A stretch of 64,000 bases of DNA, from assembly GCF_916618755.1 (NCBI RefSeq), contig NZ_CAKAKB010000006.1, positions 1 to 64,000 on the forward strand, in the 5' to 3' direction. Positions 24,956-33,032 of the stretch are shown here, one piece after another; the stretch's first letter is position 1; every line of letters begins with the position of its first letter. The translations under genes and the position numbers were made by a program. The notes beneath the pieces were generated by a model, which saw only the letters and a list, made by a program, of their open reading frames with translations, had not been told where the DNA came from and did no database searches. The DNA comes from Actinotalea sp. Marseille-Q4924. Lineage in GTDB: Bacteria > Actinomycetota > Actinomycetes > Actinomycetales > Cellulomonadaceae.

Positions 24956-25028
24956 GAGCCTCCACTGAACCCGGGGCGGTTCACTCCGCTGCGCAGCCAA
25001 CGATGCGGTGCCCGATCGGATCTGCGGC

Positions 25029-26486
25029 TCACCCGACGATCGGTGCGCCCTCGGGCCGGCGGTACAGCCGTTGCCGTTCGCGCAGCGCCATCGCGGTGCC
25101 GAGCGCGACGGGCCCGAGCCGCCCGGCGAACATGAGGACGATCAGCAGCAGCTGGTGCGCCGGGTGGAGGTCCGCGGTGATCCCTGTCGAGAGCCCGACC
25201 GTGGCGAACGCGGACACGACCTCGAAGAGGACCTCGTCCTCAGGCAGCTGGGAGGTCATGGTGATGACCAAGGTGGGCACGATGACGGCGGCGACGCTCA
25301 GGAGCGCGACGGAGAGCGCCTGCCGCTGGACGGGTGTCGGGATGCGCCGGTCGAAGAACGTGACGTCGGGGTCGCCGCGCAGCTCGGACCAGATGACCAC
25401 GAGGAGCACGGCGAAGGTGGTCATCTTGATGCCGCCGGCGGTGCCGCCGCTGCCGCCACCGATGAACATCAGGACGTCAGTAGCCAGCCACGTGCCGCTG
25501 GTCATCTCGCCGGTGTCGATGGTGTTGAACCCTGCGGTGCGCGGCATGATCCCCTGGAAGAACGCGGCGAGGATGCGTCCCGGGCCGTCCAGTGCACCGA
25601 GCGTGCGCGGGTTGGACCACTCCCCGGCGAGGACGAGGAGCGGCCCGACGACGACGAGCACGGCGCTCATCAGCAGCGTGATCCGGGTGTGCAGGCTCCA
25701 GCGGGACCAGCGTCGGTGCCGCCGGAGCTCGAAGAGAACGGGGAATCCGATGCCGCCGATCAGGACCGCGGCGATGACGGGCAGGTTGACCCACGGGTCG
25801 GTGGCGTAGCGCGTGAGGTTGTCCGGCCAGAGCCCGAACCCGGCGTTGTTGAACGCGGAGATGGAGTGGAACAGCCCCAACCACACCGCGCGGGGCAGGG
25901 GCTCGTCGTAGGTCGTGGCGAAGCGGACGGTGAGGACCACGGCGGTCGTCGTCTCGATGAGCACGGTGATGCGCAGCACGTTGAGGAGGACGGCGCGCAC
26001 GTCGCCCAGCCCGACCGAGCGTGTGGCGGCCGCGGCGACGAGGCGCGACTGCAGGCCGAGGCGGCGGGCGATGACCAGTCCGAGCAGCGAGGCGACGGTC
26101 ATGATCCCGAACCCGCCGACCTGGATGAGACCCAGGATGACCGCCTGGCCGAAGCCGCTCCAGTGCGATCCGGTGTCCACCACGACGAGCCCGGTGACGC
26201 AGACCGCGGACGTGGCCGTGAACAGAGCCTCGATCACCGTCGCCGGCCGCCCGGCGCTGGACACGGGCAGCAGCAGCAGCAGCGTCCCGACCACGACGGC
26301 GCCGGCGAACCCGGTGACGACCAAGCGGCCGGGGCGGCGCCGGATGTCCCGCTGGACCGGTCGCTCGCGGGCAGCGCTCCGGCCGGTCCCGGTGCGACGA
26401 GGCCAGGTGCTGGGTCCGACCGCCGGGGCCGACGCGCCCGGTGCATCGCGCCGGACGTCCCCGGTGACCGGGTGGTACTCGAGCAT
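25029..26486 (-). CDS. TrkH/KtrB-family potassium transporter
   Basis: Integral membrane K+ uptake protein of 485 aa built from four M1-P-M2 repeats. Selectivity-filter loops are visible at SAVCVTGL (about residue 92), AFNNAGFGL (about 209), PRTAGFNTID (about 314) and FATVGLSTG (about 427), each with the key glycine. The GGGSGGTAGGIK stretch near 340 corresponds to the gating-loop region of the third repeat. The first 55 residues are a basic, Pro-rich cytoplasmic extension. A TrkA/KtrA regulatory subunit would be required but is not in the window. It is the last gene of a probable operon with the response regulator and sensor kinase upstream on the same strand. Confidence 0.92.
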   Translation of the reverse strand: MLEYHPVTGDVRRDAPGASAPAVGPSTWPRRTGTGRSAARERPVQRDIRRRPGRLVVTGFAGAVVVGTLLLLLPVSSAGRPATVIEALFTATSAVCVTGLVVVDTGSHWSGFGQAVILGLIQVGGFGIMTVASLLGLVIARRLGLQSRLVAAAATRSVGLGDVRAVLLNVLRITVLIETTTAVVLTVRFATTYDEPLPRAVWLGLFHSISAFNNAGFGLWPDNLTRYATDPWVNLPVIAAVLIGGIGFPVLFELRRHRRWSRWSLHTRITLLMSAVLVVVGPLLVLAGEWSNPRTLGALDGPGRILAAFFQGIMPRTAGFNTIDTGEMTSGTWLATDVLMFIGGGSGGTAGGIKMTTFAVLLVVIWSELRGDPDVTFFDRRIPTPVQRQALSVALLSVAAVIVPTLVITMTSQLPEDEVLFEVVSAFATVGLSTGITADLHPAHQLLLIVLMFAGRLGPVALGTAMALRERQRLYRRPEGAPIVG

Positions 26487-26643
26487 GGGGCTCCCACGAC
26501 GGGCCGGGCTCGGATGTCCGGCGGTTCCACCTCCGACTATCGGACGCGCGGGGTCATGGGAGGACCGCAGGAGGTCCCGAACGGCCCATCCTTGACGTTT
26601 TCCTAACGCCGCAGGCCGACCCCGGACCCGCCCTGCAGGCGGC

Positions 26644-27324
26644 TCACTCGAAGAGGTAGCCCTGGCCCGGGCGGGTGAGCAGGTGGACAGGGCGCGAGGA
26701 GTCGTCCTCGAGCTTGCGGCGGAGCTGGGCGGCGTAGACCCGCAGGTAGTTCACCTCGGTCGTGTACGCGGGCCCCCAGACCTGGGCGAGGATCTCCTGC
26801 GGGGGCACGACAGCGCCGCGGTGCCGGGCGAGGACCTCCAGGAACGACCACTCCGTGGGGGTCAGCCGCACCTCCAGACCGCCGCGGTGCACGCGCTTCC
26901 GCGCCAGGTCGACACGCAGGTCACCGGACTCGACGAAGAGGTCGGTCTCGTCCGTCGGGGCCGCGCGGCGGACGGCGGCCCGCAGGCGGGCCATGAGCTC
27001 GTCCGCGGCGAACGGCTTGGTCACGTAGTCGTCGGCACCGGCGTCCAGCGTGTCGACCTTGTCCTCCCGGCCGCGGCGCGCGGACAGCACGACGACGGGC
27101 ACCTCACTCGTCTGACGCAGGTGGGCCAGGACCGTCAGGCCGTCGATGTCCGGCAGCCCGAGGTCCAGCACGACGACGTCCGGGGACTCCCGAGCGGTTG
27201 CGTGCAGTGCGCCTGCGCCCGTCGTCGCGGTCGACACCCGCCAGCCGTGGGCGCGCAGGGTGATGGTCAGCACCCGCAGGAGGGCGGCGTCGTCGTCGAC
27301 CAGCAGGACGTGGCGGCCGTTCAC
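26644..27324 (-). CDS. OmpR-family response regulator, KdpE-like
   Basis: A 226-residue response regulator. The receiver domain (residues 1-120) has the acidic pocket LLVDDD, phospho-acceptor Asp54 in VVVLDLGLPD, and Lys in YVTKPF. A winged-helix output domain occupies about 125-226 (RLTPTEWSFLEVLARHRGAV, YLRVYAAQLRRKLEDD, the latter characteristic of KdpE). It overlaps the kinase gene by four bases, so the two form one two-component system. It lies 158 bases upstream of the trkH-like gene in the same direction, which suggests that it controls K+ uptake through Trk rather than through KdpFABC, none of which is in this window. Confidence 0.9.
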   Translation of the reverse strand: MNGRHVLLVDDDAALLRVLTITLRAHGWRVSTATTGAGALHATARESPDVVVLDLGLPDIDGLTVLAHLRQTSEVPVVVLSARRGREDKVDTLDAGADDYVTKPFAADELMARLRAAVRRAAPTDETDLFVESGDLRVDLARKRVHRGGLEVRLTPTEWSFLEVLARHRGAVVPPQEILAQVWGPAYTTEVNYLRVYAAQLRRKLEDDSSRPVHLLTRPGQGYLFE

Positions 27325-28685
27325 GGTGACGCCGTCCCGTCGCGGGGCACGTCGATCGACATGGTCAGACCCCCGCCCGGGGTCTCCTCGACCCGCAGGC
27401 GCGCACCGACCGCATCGGCCAGTCCGCGGGCGACCGCGAGCCCGAGCCCCATCCCGCCGGCGCGGTGCGGGCCGCGGGCCGCCTCCGCACCCACCCGCTG
27501 GAACGGCTGGAACATGCGCTCTCGTTCCTCGGGAGCCACCCCGGTCCCGTGGTCCACGACGCGCACGACGACGACGTCGTCGCCGGCTCGGACCTCGACG
27601 CGCGCCGGCCGACCAGGTGGGGAGTGCCGCACGGCGTTCGCGGCGATGTTCGCGACCACCCGTTCGAGGAGTCCCGCGTCGGTCATCACCAGCGGCAGGT
27701 CGTCGGGCAGGTCCACGGCGATCCGGTCCGCGGGCAGGCCGTCGACCGCGGGAAGGACGACCTCGACGAGCTCCGTCGGTCGCAGCTGCGGCTCGACGGC
27801 ACCCATCTGCAGCCGCGACAGGTCCAGGAGGTCGTCCACGATGTGCTCGAGGCGCGCGGTCGCCTCAGCCACGGCCAGCGTCATGGCCTCACGGTCCTCG
27901 ACCGAGAGCGTCACATCATGGGCGTGCAGCACGTCGACGGCGGCGCGGATGGCCGCGAGCGGCGTCCGCAGGTCATGAGACGCGGCGGTGAGGAGCGCCG
28001 TCCGCAGGGCGTCGACCTGCTCCAGCTCCCGGGCCCGCTGGGAGACCTCGCGCAGCTCCTGCCGCTCCAGGATGAGGCGGGCCTGCGCGTCGAACGCGGC
28101 GACGATGCGCAGGTCGGCGGGACTCAGGCTCGGCCCGTCGAGGGGGACGACGCCGCCGATATCGGCCGCCTCCGGCAGGGCGACCGCCGCGCGGCCCTGC
28201 TCGCGGAAGTGCCTCAGGAGCACGTCCCGGAGCCGGTCGCGGGACGCCTCGCCCGCGAGGACTGCTCGCGAGAGCTCCGACAGCACCGCGGCCTCCGCCT
28301 GCGCCTCGCGGGCCTGGCGCGACCGGCGCTCGGCGAGATCGACGACGGAGGCCACCGCGGTCGCCACCAGAGCGAAGACCACCAAAGCGAGGACGTTCTC
28401 CGGGTCGGAGATCCACCACGTCCCGGTCGGTCGGGTGAAGTAGTAGTTCAGCAGCGACGCGGACGCCAGCGCGCACACCAGCGAGGGCACCAGCCCCCCG
28501 ACGAGCGCCGTTGCGACGACCAGCGTGAAGAACATCATCAGATCGCTCGCGAGTCCGAGGTCGTCGCGGTTCTGCAGCAGGAGCCACGTGAGCATCGGCG
28601 GCCCGACCACAGCCAGCAGCCACCCACCCACGACGCGCCTGGTCGCGAGACGCGTCGGGGCGAACTGCCGGAAGGGCCCCTGCAT
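27321..28685 (-). CDS. Sensor histidine kinase, shortened KdpD-like form
   Basis: A 454-residue kinase. The N-terminus has four membrane helices (residues about 18-115) of the DUF4118 type found in KdpD, then a coiled linker and GAF-like segment. The HisKA domain has phospho-His in ASHDLRTPLAAIR near 236, and the HATPase domain has IAANAVRHSP, DHGTGVA and GGMGLGLAVA. Full KdpD proteins are about twice this length and begin with a KdpD nucleotide-binding domain and a universal-stress domain. Both are missing here, so sensing must rest on the membrane part and the linker. The ATG start directly precedes the conserved region. Confidence 0.9.
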   Translation of the reverse strand: MQGPFRQFAPTRLATRRVVGGWLLAVVGPPMLTWLLLQNRDDLGLASDLMMFFTLVVATALVGGLVPSLVCALASASLLNYYFTRPTGTWWISDPENVLALVVFALVATAVASVVDLAERRSRQAREAQAEAAVLSELSRAVLAGEASRDRLRDVLLRHFREQGRAAVALPEAADIGGVVPLDGPSLSPADLRIVAAFDAQARLILERQELREVSQRARELEQVDALRTALLTAASHDLRTPLAAIRAAVDVLHAHDVTLSVEDREAMTLAVAEATARLEHIVDDLLDLSRLQMGAVEPQLRPTELVEVVLPAVDGLPADRIAVDLPDDLPLVMTDAGLLERVVANIAANAVRHSPPGRPARVEVRAGDDVVVVRVVDHGTGVAPEERERMFQPFQRVGAEAARGPHRAGGMGLGLAVARGLADAVGARLRVEETPGGGLTMSIDVPRDGTASP

Positions 28686-29010
28686 GGTCGCAGCCTGCCA
28701 GGCGGCTCCGCGGTGGTCGACGTCACGCCCATCGCGGGTCCTGCATCAGCTACTGGCCGCAGCCGAGCGATCGGCCCGAGACGCGCCAGTCCGTGCCTGC
28801 GAGGTATGACCACCTGCCGTCGTCGGTCCATGCGGGGCTACGTCCGCTCATGGCGCTGCCACCGCCACCCTTCTGAGGCGCTCATCACGGGGATGCGGTC
28901 CTCGTCCACGGCATCGACCCCCCGGCGGCATGCACCAAACGCTCTTACGCTGTGACGCCACGGGCATTCGCTGAGGCGTGGGCGCACGCGGAACCGACGG
29001 AGGTCGAGCG
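28686..29010. other. Divergent intergenic region
   Basis: These 325 bases separate the minus-strand kinase operon from the plus-strand aldo/keto reductase and must hold both promoters. A TACGCT hexamer at about 28947 could be a -10 element for the reductase. I see no gene, strong hairpin or repeat. Confidence 0.4.
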
Positions 29011-29979
29011 ATGGACTACACGACGCTGGGGCGCTCCGGTCTCAGAGTGAGCCGTGTCGGCCTCGGGTGCATGAGCTACGGCGTGGCCGCCACGGGCCTC
29101 CACCAGTGGACCCTCGACGAGGACGCTGCGGCACCGTTCTTCCGCCAGGCCGTCGAGCTGGGCGTGACGTTCTGGGACACCGCGAACGTCTACCAGAGCG
29201 GCACCTCGGAGGAGTTCGTCGGCCGGGCGATCCGGCGCTACTCCCGCCGCGAGGACATCGTCCTGGCCACCAAGGTCCACGGGAGGATGCACGACGGCCC
29301 GGGCGGCAGCGGCCTGTCACGCAAGGCCATCCTCGAGCAGCTCGACGCGTCCCTGCGCCGCCTCGACACCGACTACGTCGACGTCTACTACATCCACCGG
29401 TTCGACGAGACCGTGCCGGTCGAGGAGACCATGGAGGCCCTGCACGACGTCGTCAAGGCCGGCAAGGTCCGCTACCTCGGGGCCTCCTCCATGTGGGCGT
29501 GGCAGTTCGCCAAGCTGCAGCACACCGCGCGGGCGACGGGGTGGACGCCGTTCGTCGCGATGCAGGACCAGTACAACGTCCTGCGCCGGGAGGAGGAGCG
29601 GGACATGATCCCCCTCTGCCTCGACCAGGGCGTCGGGCTCACCCCCTACTCACCGCTGGCCAAGGGCCGCGCCGCACGGCCATGGGGAGAGCAGACGGCG
29701 CGCTCCTCCACCGACGCCGTGGCCCAGGCGTTCGACCGGGACGTCGACAAGGCCGTGGTGGACGCCATCGAGCACGTCGCCGCGAACCGCGGGACGTCCA
29801 TGGCGCAGGTCGCGCTGGCGTGGGTGCTGGCCAAGCCGGTGGTCGCCTGCCCGATCGTCGGTGCCACCAAGCCACACCACCTGACCGACGCCGTCGCGGC
29901 CCTCGAGCTCCACCTCACACCCGAGGAGGCCGGGGCGCTGGAAGAGCCGTACACGACCCAGGACAACTACTGGTGGTGA
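29011..29979 (+). CDS. Aldo/keto reductase
   Basis: A 322-residue TIM-barrel NADPH-dependent oxidoreductase of the AKR superfamily. The catalytic tetrad is recognisable: Asp and Tyr in FWDTANVYQSG (about residues 54-60), Lys in VLATKVHG (about 88), and His in VYYIHRFD (about 129). The NADP-binding C-terminal part has VGATKPHHL. The sequence resembles YghZ/YajO-type reductases of small aldehydes. CGGAGG at 28998-29003 supports ATG 29011. It stands alone, so no pathway can be assigned; detoxification of reactive aldehydes is a fair guess. Confidence 0.9.
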   Translation: MDYTTLGRSGLRVSRVGLGCMSYGVAATGLHQWTLDEDAAAPFFRQAVELGVTFWDTANVYQSGTSEEFVGRAIRRYSRREDIVLATKVHGRMHDGPGGSGLSRKAILEQLDASLRRLDTDYVDVYYIHRFDETVPVEETMEALHDVVKAGKVRYLGASSMWAWQFAKLQHTARATGWTPFVAMQDQYNVLRREEERDMIPLCLDQGVGLTPYSPLAKGRAARPWGEQTARSSTDAVAQAFDRDVDKAVVDAIEHVAANRGTSMAQVALAWVLAKPVVACPIVGATKPHHLTDAVAALELHLTPEEAGALEEPYTTQDNYWW

Positions 29980-30099
29980 CCCACATCGCCCATGGACGGT
30001 GGCACCAGAACGGCAACGCGCTCAGAGCCAGGTGGCCGCAACCCTGATCTGCCGCAATGAGGGCGGCTACGCTCGCCCGTGACGGGACCTCGTCGTGGT

Positions 30100-30232
30100 T
30101 CACGGGTACATCGCTGTGATGTGCGGGTCGGGGTCGGCCCAGGCATGGGCGACCTCGGTGGCGGTGCGGTAGCCCAGCCCGGAGCACGGGCGTCGGTGGT
30201 GGGTGTCGATGTAGGCGCCGGTCGCCCGCCCT
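30100..30232 (-). pseudogene. Remnant of an IS3-type transposase C-terminus
   Basis: Reading the minus strand gives about 43 residues, including YIDTHHRRPCSGLGYRTATE and VAHAWADPD, before a stop at 30100-30102. The pattern R-R-P-(H/C)-S-G-L-G-Y-R-T-(P/A)-x-E-V is the usual C-terminal end of IS3-related DDE transposases. No start or catalytic core remains. It differs from the complete IS at 14169-15413, so it came from another element. The rest of the gap 29980-30302 shows nothing recognisable. Confidence 0.65.
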
Positions 30233-30302
30233 CTGATTGCGGTGTGATCACCGACCCCGGTGGGCGAGTGCCGCGGTGCGGCGGCGGGGCAGGATGGGTG
30301 GC

Positions 30303-30605
30303 ATGCAACTGCAGTTGCTGTACTTCGACGAGTGCCCGAACTGGCAGGTCGCCGATGCCCGGTTGCGTGAGGCCCTCATGAAGCTGGGCCGTACCGTCGA
30401 AGTGGAGAAGGTCCTCGTGACGACCCCGGAGCAGGCCGAGGAGTGGGGCTTCCGCGGGTCGCCGTCGTTGCTCGTCGACGGCGAGGACCCCTTCGCGCAA
30501 GCAGGGGCGCCCGTCGGGCTGTCGTGCCGCCTCTACCGGACACCGGAGGGCATCGGTGGTTCGCCCACGGTGGGCCAGCTCGTTGAGGTCCTGTCCCGGT
30601 CGTAG
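30303..30605 (+). CDS. Thioredoxin-fold family protein
   Basis: A 100-residue protein of the small thioredoxin-like family that begins LLYFDECPNWQVADARLREA. The active-site region has a single Cys (ECPNW) rather than CxxC, followed later by GFRGSPSLLVDGEDPF with the cis-Pro of the fold and LSCRLYRTPEG. Homologues are sometimes called alkylmercury lyase-like, without evidence. CAGGAT lies seven bases before ATG 30303, so it may be leaderless; GGCAGGA could also act as a weak ribosome site. Redox function is inferred from the fold. Confidence 0.8.
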   Translation: MQLQLLYFDECPNWQVADARLREALMKLGRTVEVEKVLVTTPEQAEEWGFRGSPSLLVDGEDPFAQAGAPVGLSCRLYRTPEGIGGSPTVGQLVEVLSRS

Positions 30606-30639
30606 CCGGCGAGCTACGGGAAACGGACAGCCGCGACAT

Positions 30640-30723
30640 AGTTCCGTGGAGGGTTCCGTGGAGGCAGTCGTCCAGGCCCAGCTCGCCGGGCGCCCCGGCG
30701 TACAGTTCCGCCGAGGGTTCCGC
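30640..30723 (+). repeat. Dispersed intergenic repeats upstream of tRNA-Lys
   Basis: Two further copies of the 20-bp core, AGTTCCGTGGAGGGTTCCGT at 30640-30659 and AGTTCCGCCGAGGGTTCCGC at 30704-30723, flank a segment similar to 11062-11100. Inside the first copy the unit GTTCCGTGGAGG occurs twice in tandem. An inverted piece of the island flanking repeat follows at 30738-30757. Confidence 0.75.
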
Positions 30724-30756
30724 ACAGGGTTCAGTGGACTAAAGAGTGGAACCCCC

Positions 30757-30829
30757 GGGCCTCTAGCTCAATTGGCAGAGCTGCGGACTTTTAATCCGTA
30801 GGTTGTGGGTTCGAGCCCCACGGGGCCCA
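30757..30829 (+). tRNA. tRNA-Lys (anticodon TTT)
   Basis: The 73-base cloverleaf has acceptor GGGCCTC paired with GGGGCCC, D-arm AGCTCAATTGGCAGAGCT, anticodon loop CTTTTAA (TTT) and T-arm GTGGGTTCGAGCCCCAC. The discriminator is A30829, and the 3' CCA is not encoded in full. The five bases before it complete GTGGAACCCCC, part of an inverted copy of the island flanking repeat. Confidence 0.95.
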
Positions 30830-30946
30830 CCGATGAGCGATCGACGCCGCGGCCGCCGCGGGTCCCCCGGACGGAGCAGGGGCCTCGAGCCCGCCGTGGA
30901 GCACCGGTCCCGGGACACTGGGTCGAGCCGTGTGAGGGGGTGCGTC

Positions 30947-31810
30947 GTGCCGGGAACGTCGGGCGCTCGTCCGCTCCCGCGAGCTGCGCTCGTCCCCGTC
31001 CTCACTGCGTCCCTGTCGCTCGCGGGCTGCGCCGTCACGCCGAGCCCGACGACGTCCACGACGAGCTCCTCCCCCACCGTCGGCGCGTCGACGCCCGCCC
31101 CGTCACCGTCCGCCCCGGGCGGTGACAGGAGCGACAGGCCGCTTGAGGGCGTCGTCGTCGCACTGGACCCGGGGCACAACGCCGACAACGCGACCAGCCC
31201 CGAGACCCGCGAGCTCGTCGACGCCGGCGGTGGCCTGGAGAAGCCCTGCAACTCCACGGGCGCCGTCGCTGCCGACGGCGAGCGGGAGAGCGCGCACACC
31301 TGGGCCGTCGCGGTGGCCCTCGCCGACGCGCTCGCAGAGCTCGGCGCCACCACGCCGATGACGCGTGACGCGGACGCAGGGTGGGGGCCGTGCGTCGATG
31401 CCCGGGGTCGCTTCGGCGCCGAGCAGGACGCCGACCTCACCGTGTCGATCCACGCCGACGGCGCCGGCGCGGACGGGCGCGACCGCGGCTTCCACGTCAT
31501 CCGCCCCGGCGCGCTGGAGGGGTGGACGGACGACGTCGTCGACGACAGCGCGGACCTGGCAGTCGCCCTGAGGGACGCCCTCGTCGACGCCGGGTTCGAG
31601 CCGTCGACCTACCGCGGGGTGGACGGCATCGACGTCCGCTCCGACCTCGGCACCCTCAACTGGTCCGACGTCCCCGTCGTCGTCGTCGAGACCCACAACA
31701 TGCACCACCCCGTCGAGGGACCGGCCATGCGCACGCGCGAGGTCCAGCAGCGGCTCGCCGACGCCCTCGCGGACGGCGTGACGGCCTACGTCACCGCGCG
31801 CGGGGACTGA
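30947..31810 (+). CDS. N-acetylmuramoyl-L-alanine amidase, lipoprotein
   Basis: A 287-residue cell-wall hydrolase of the Amidase_3 family that cleaves the bond between muramic acid and the stem peptide. A lipoprotein signal ends in LSLAGC (lipobox) near residue 24, then a Ser/Thr/Pro linker to about 65. The Zn-binding residues are the His in VALDPGHN (about 76), Glu in GERESAHT (about 113), His in TVSIHADG (about 169), and catalytic Glu in VVVETHNM (about 247). GTG 30947 has GAGGGGG six bases upstream. An in-frame ATG 30833 right after tRNA-Lys would add a non-signal extension and seems wrong. Confidence 0.88.
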   Translation: MPGTSGARPLPRAALVPVLTASLSLAGCAVTPSPTTSTTSSSPTVGASTPAPSPSAPGGDRSDRPLEGVVVALDPGHNADNATSPETRELVDAGGGLEKPCNSTGAVAADGERESAHTWAVAVALADALAELGATTPMTRDADAGWGPCVDARGRFGAEQDADLTVSIHADGAGADGRDRGFHVIRPGALEGWTDDVVDDSADLAVALRDALVDAGFEPSTYRGVDGIDVRSDLGTLNWSDVPVVVVETHNMHHPVEGPAMRTREVQQRLADALADGVTAYVTARGD

Positions 31811-31865
31811 CGCCGCGCTTCCCCGCTCCGGAGGGGTCCGAGCCCGCCGTCCGTCGCGGTGGTCG

Positions 31866-32798
31866 TCACCACCGCACGCCCAACGTCACGGCGAGCGACG
31901 GCGTAGCGGGGTCGTCCGCGTCGAGCGTCGCGAGGACGCGGGCCCGCCCCCCGTCGCACCGGACGAGCGCCATCCCCTCCACCTTCGGCACGCAGCCGTC
32001 GACGTGCGGGAGCGGCGTCTCGGCGAGCACGGCGCCGTCGGCGTCGAGCACCGCGAGCGCGGACCCGACCACCGGGCCGTCGTCGCGCGGGTCCGGCGTG
32101 TCCTCGGCCGCGGCGCTGACCAGCACCCGCCCGTCACCAAGCGCCACCGCGTCGGTGACCGCGAGCCCCACCCCCTCCACGTCCCCCAGGTCGTACGCGC
32201 GGCGACCTCGCACGTCGACCGCCGTCACCGCCGCCCTGCCCGCGAGCGCGGCCAGCACGGACGCCAGGTCGAGGTCGACGCTCGCGGTCGGGTCGCCCGC
32301 CGCGGGCGCGCCCCGGTGGAACCACCGCAGCACGTCGCCGACGACGCACGCGCCCTCCAGGTTCAGCAGGTCCCGCTCGACCCGCAGCACGTGCGCGACC
32401 CGGTCGTAGAGGGGGCCAAGCTCGACCGCCGTCACGGTGACCGCCTCGCCGACGGCTCGTGCCAGGGCGGCCCGCGTCCGAGCCGGCGACGACCCCGACC
32501 CGAGGAGCAGCAGCCACGGACCGTCCTGGCCGTCCGGCACGTGCACGGCCGACTCGAGGTCCGGCTTCAGCACCTTCGTCCCGTCGGCCTCGAAGAAGTC
32601 GTCGTGCCCCTCGACCGGGGGCAGGAGCCGCACCGGTGTCGCCGGCCCGGCCGGACCCGTGCGGAGCCACGCCGCGTGGGTGCCGTCGTCCTGCGCGACC
32701 AGCCACCCGTCCCCGAACCGGCCGATCGCCGACGCCGCCCGCACCGGGGCACCGTCGGCGAACCGCAGCGGTACGACCCGCTCCACCTCGACGTCCAT
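31866..32798 (-). CDS. Unknown protein, possible beta-propeller (DUF6929-like)
   Basis: A 310-residue protein without signal peptide or membrane segment. Regular alternation of short strands and turns (RFGDGWLVAQDDGTHAAWLR, VLDADGAVLAETPLPHVDG, ALVRCDGGRARVLATLDAD) suggests a propeller made of four or five blades. KVLKPDLESAVHV and LLLLGSGSSPARTRA look like conserved patches. I believe the family is DUF6929 but cannot confirm it here. The gene is convergent with the amidase, 55 bases away, and divergent from the CorC-like pair. Confidence 0.6.
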   Translation of the reverse strand: MDVEVERVVPLRFADGAPVRAASAIGRFGDGWLVAQDDGTHAAWLRTGPAGPATPVRLLPPVEGHDDFFEADGTKVLKPDLESAVHVPDGQDGPWLLLLGSGSSPARTRAALARAVGEAVTVTAVELGPLYDRVAHVLRVERDLLNLEGACVVGDVLRWFHRGAPAAGDPTASVDLDLASVLAALAGRAAVTAVDVRGRRAYDLGDVEGVGLAVTDAVALGDGRVLVSAAAEDTPDPRDDGPVVGSALAVLDADGAVLAETPLPHVDGCVPKVEGMALVRCDGGRARVLATLDADDPATPSLAVTLGVRW

Positions 32799-33032
32799 CG
32801 TGCGCTCCGTCCTCCGACCGGCTCACCACGCTAGGACCCCGACGACGGCGCCGCGCGGCACCACCGGCGTCCACAGTTCCGGCGGCCCTCCGACCTGAGC
32901 GGTCGGACCCGCGCCCGTATCGTGGTGCGACATGACCCCGACCGGCCACAGACCCGTGGCGCCCGGTGGCTCCTCCGACACGGAGCCTCCCGATCCGGCG
33001 CCCACCCCCCGCCACCCCGGTGAAGGAGCTGC

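Larger units (their letters stand above)
24484..25028. other. Intergenic region with right island boundary
   Basis: This 545-base stretch has no supported gene. It contains the right copy of the long direct repeat (24623-24686), weaker repeat similarity to about 24756, and a 17-bp tandem repeat at 24922-24955. It separates the island from the Trk operon, whose last gene ends at 25029 on the opposite strand. Confidence 0.7.

Noticed and set aside
30303-30605. Alkylmercury lyase (MerB-like) function
   Set aside because: It is only 100 residues with a single active-site Cys in a thioredoxin-like fold; no MerB domain or mer genes are present.
30833-30946. ATG 30833 as start of the amidase gene, directly behind tRNA-Lys
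   Set aside because: It would put 38 Arg-rich residues before an otherwise good lipoprotein signal; GTG 30947 has a ribosome site and gives the signal at the N-terminus.
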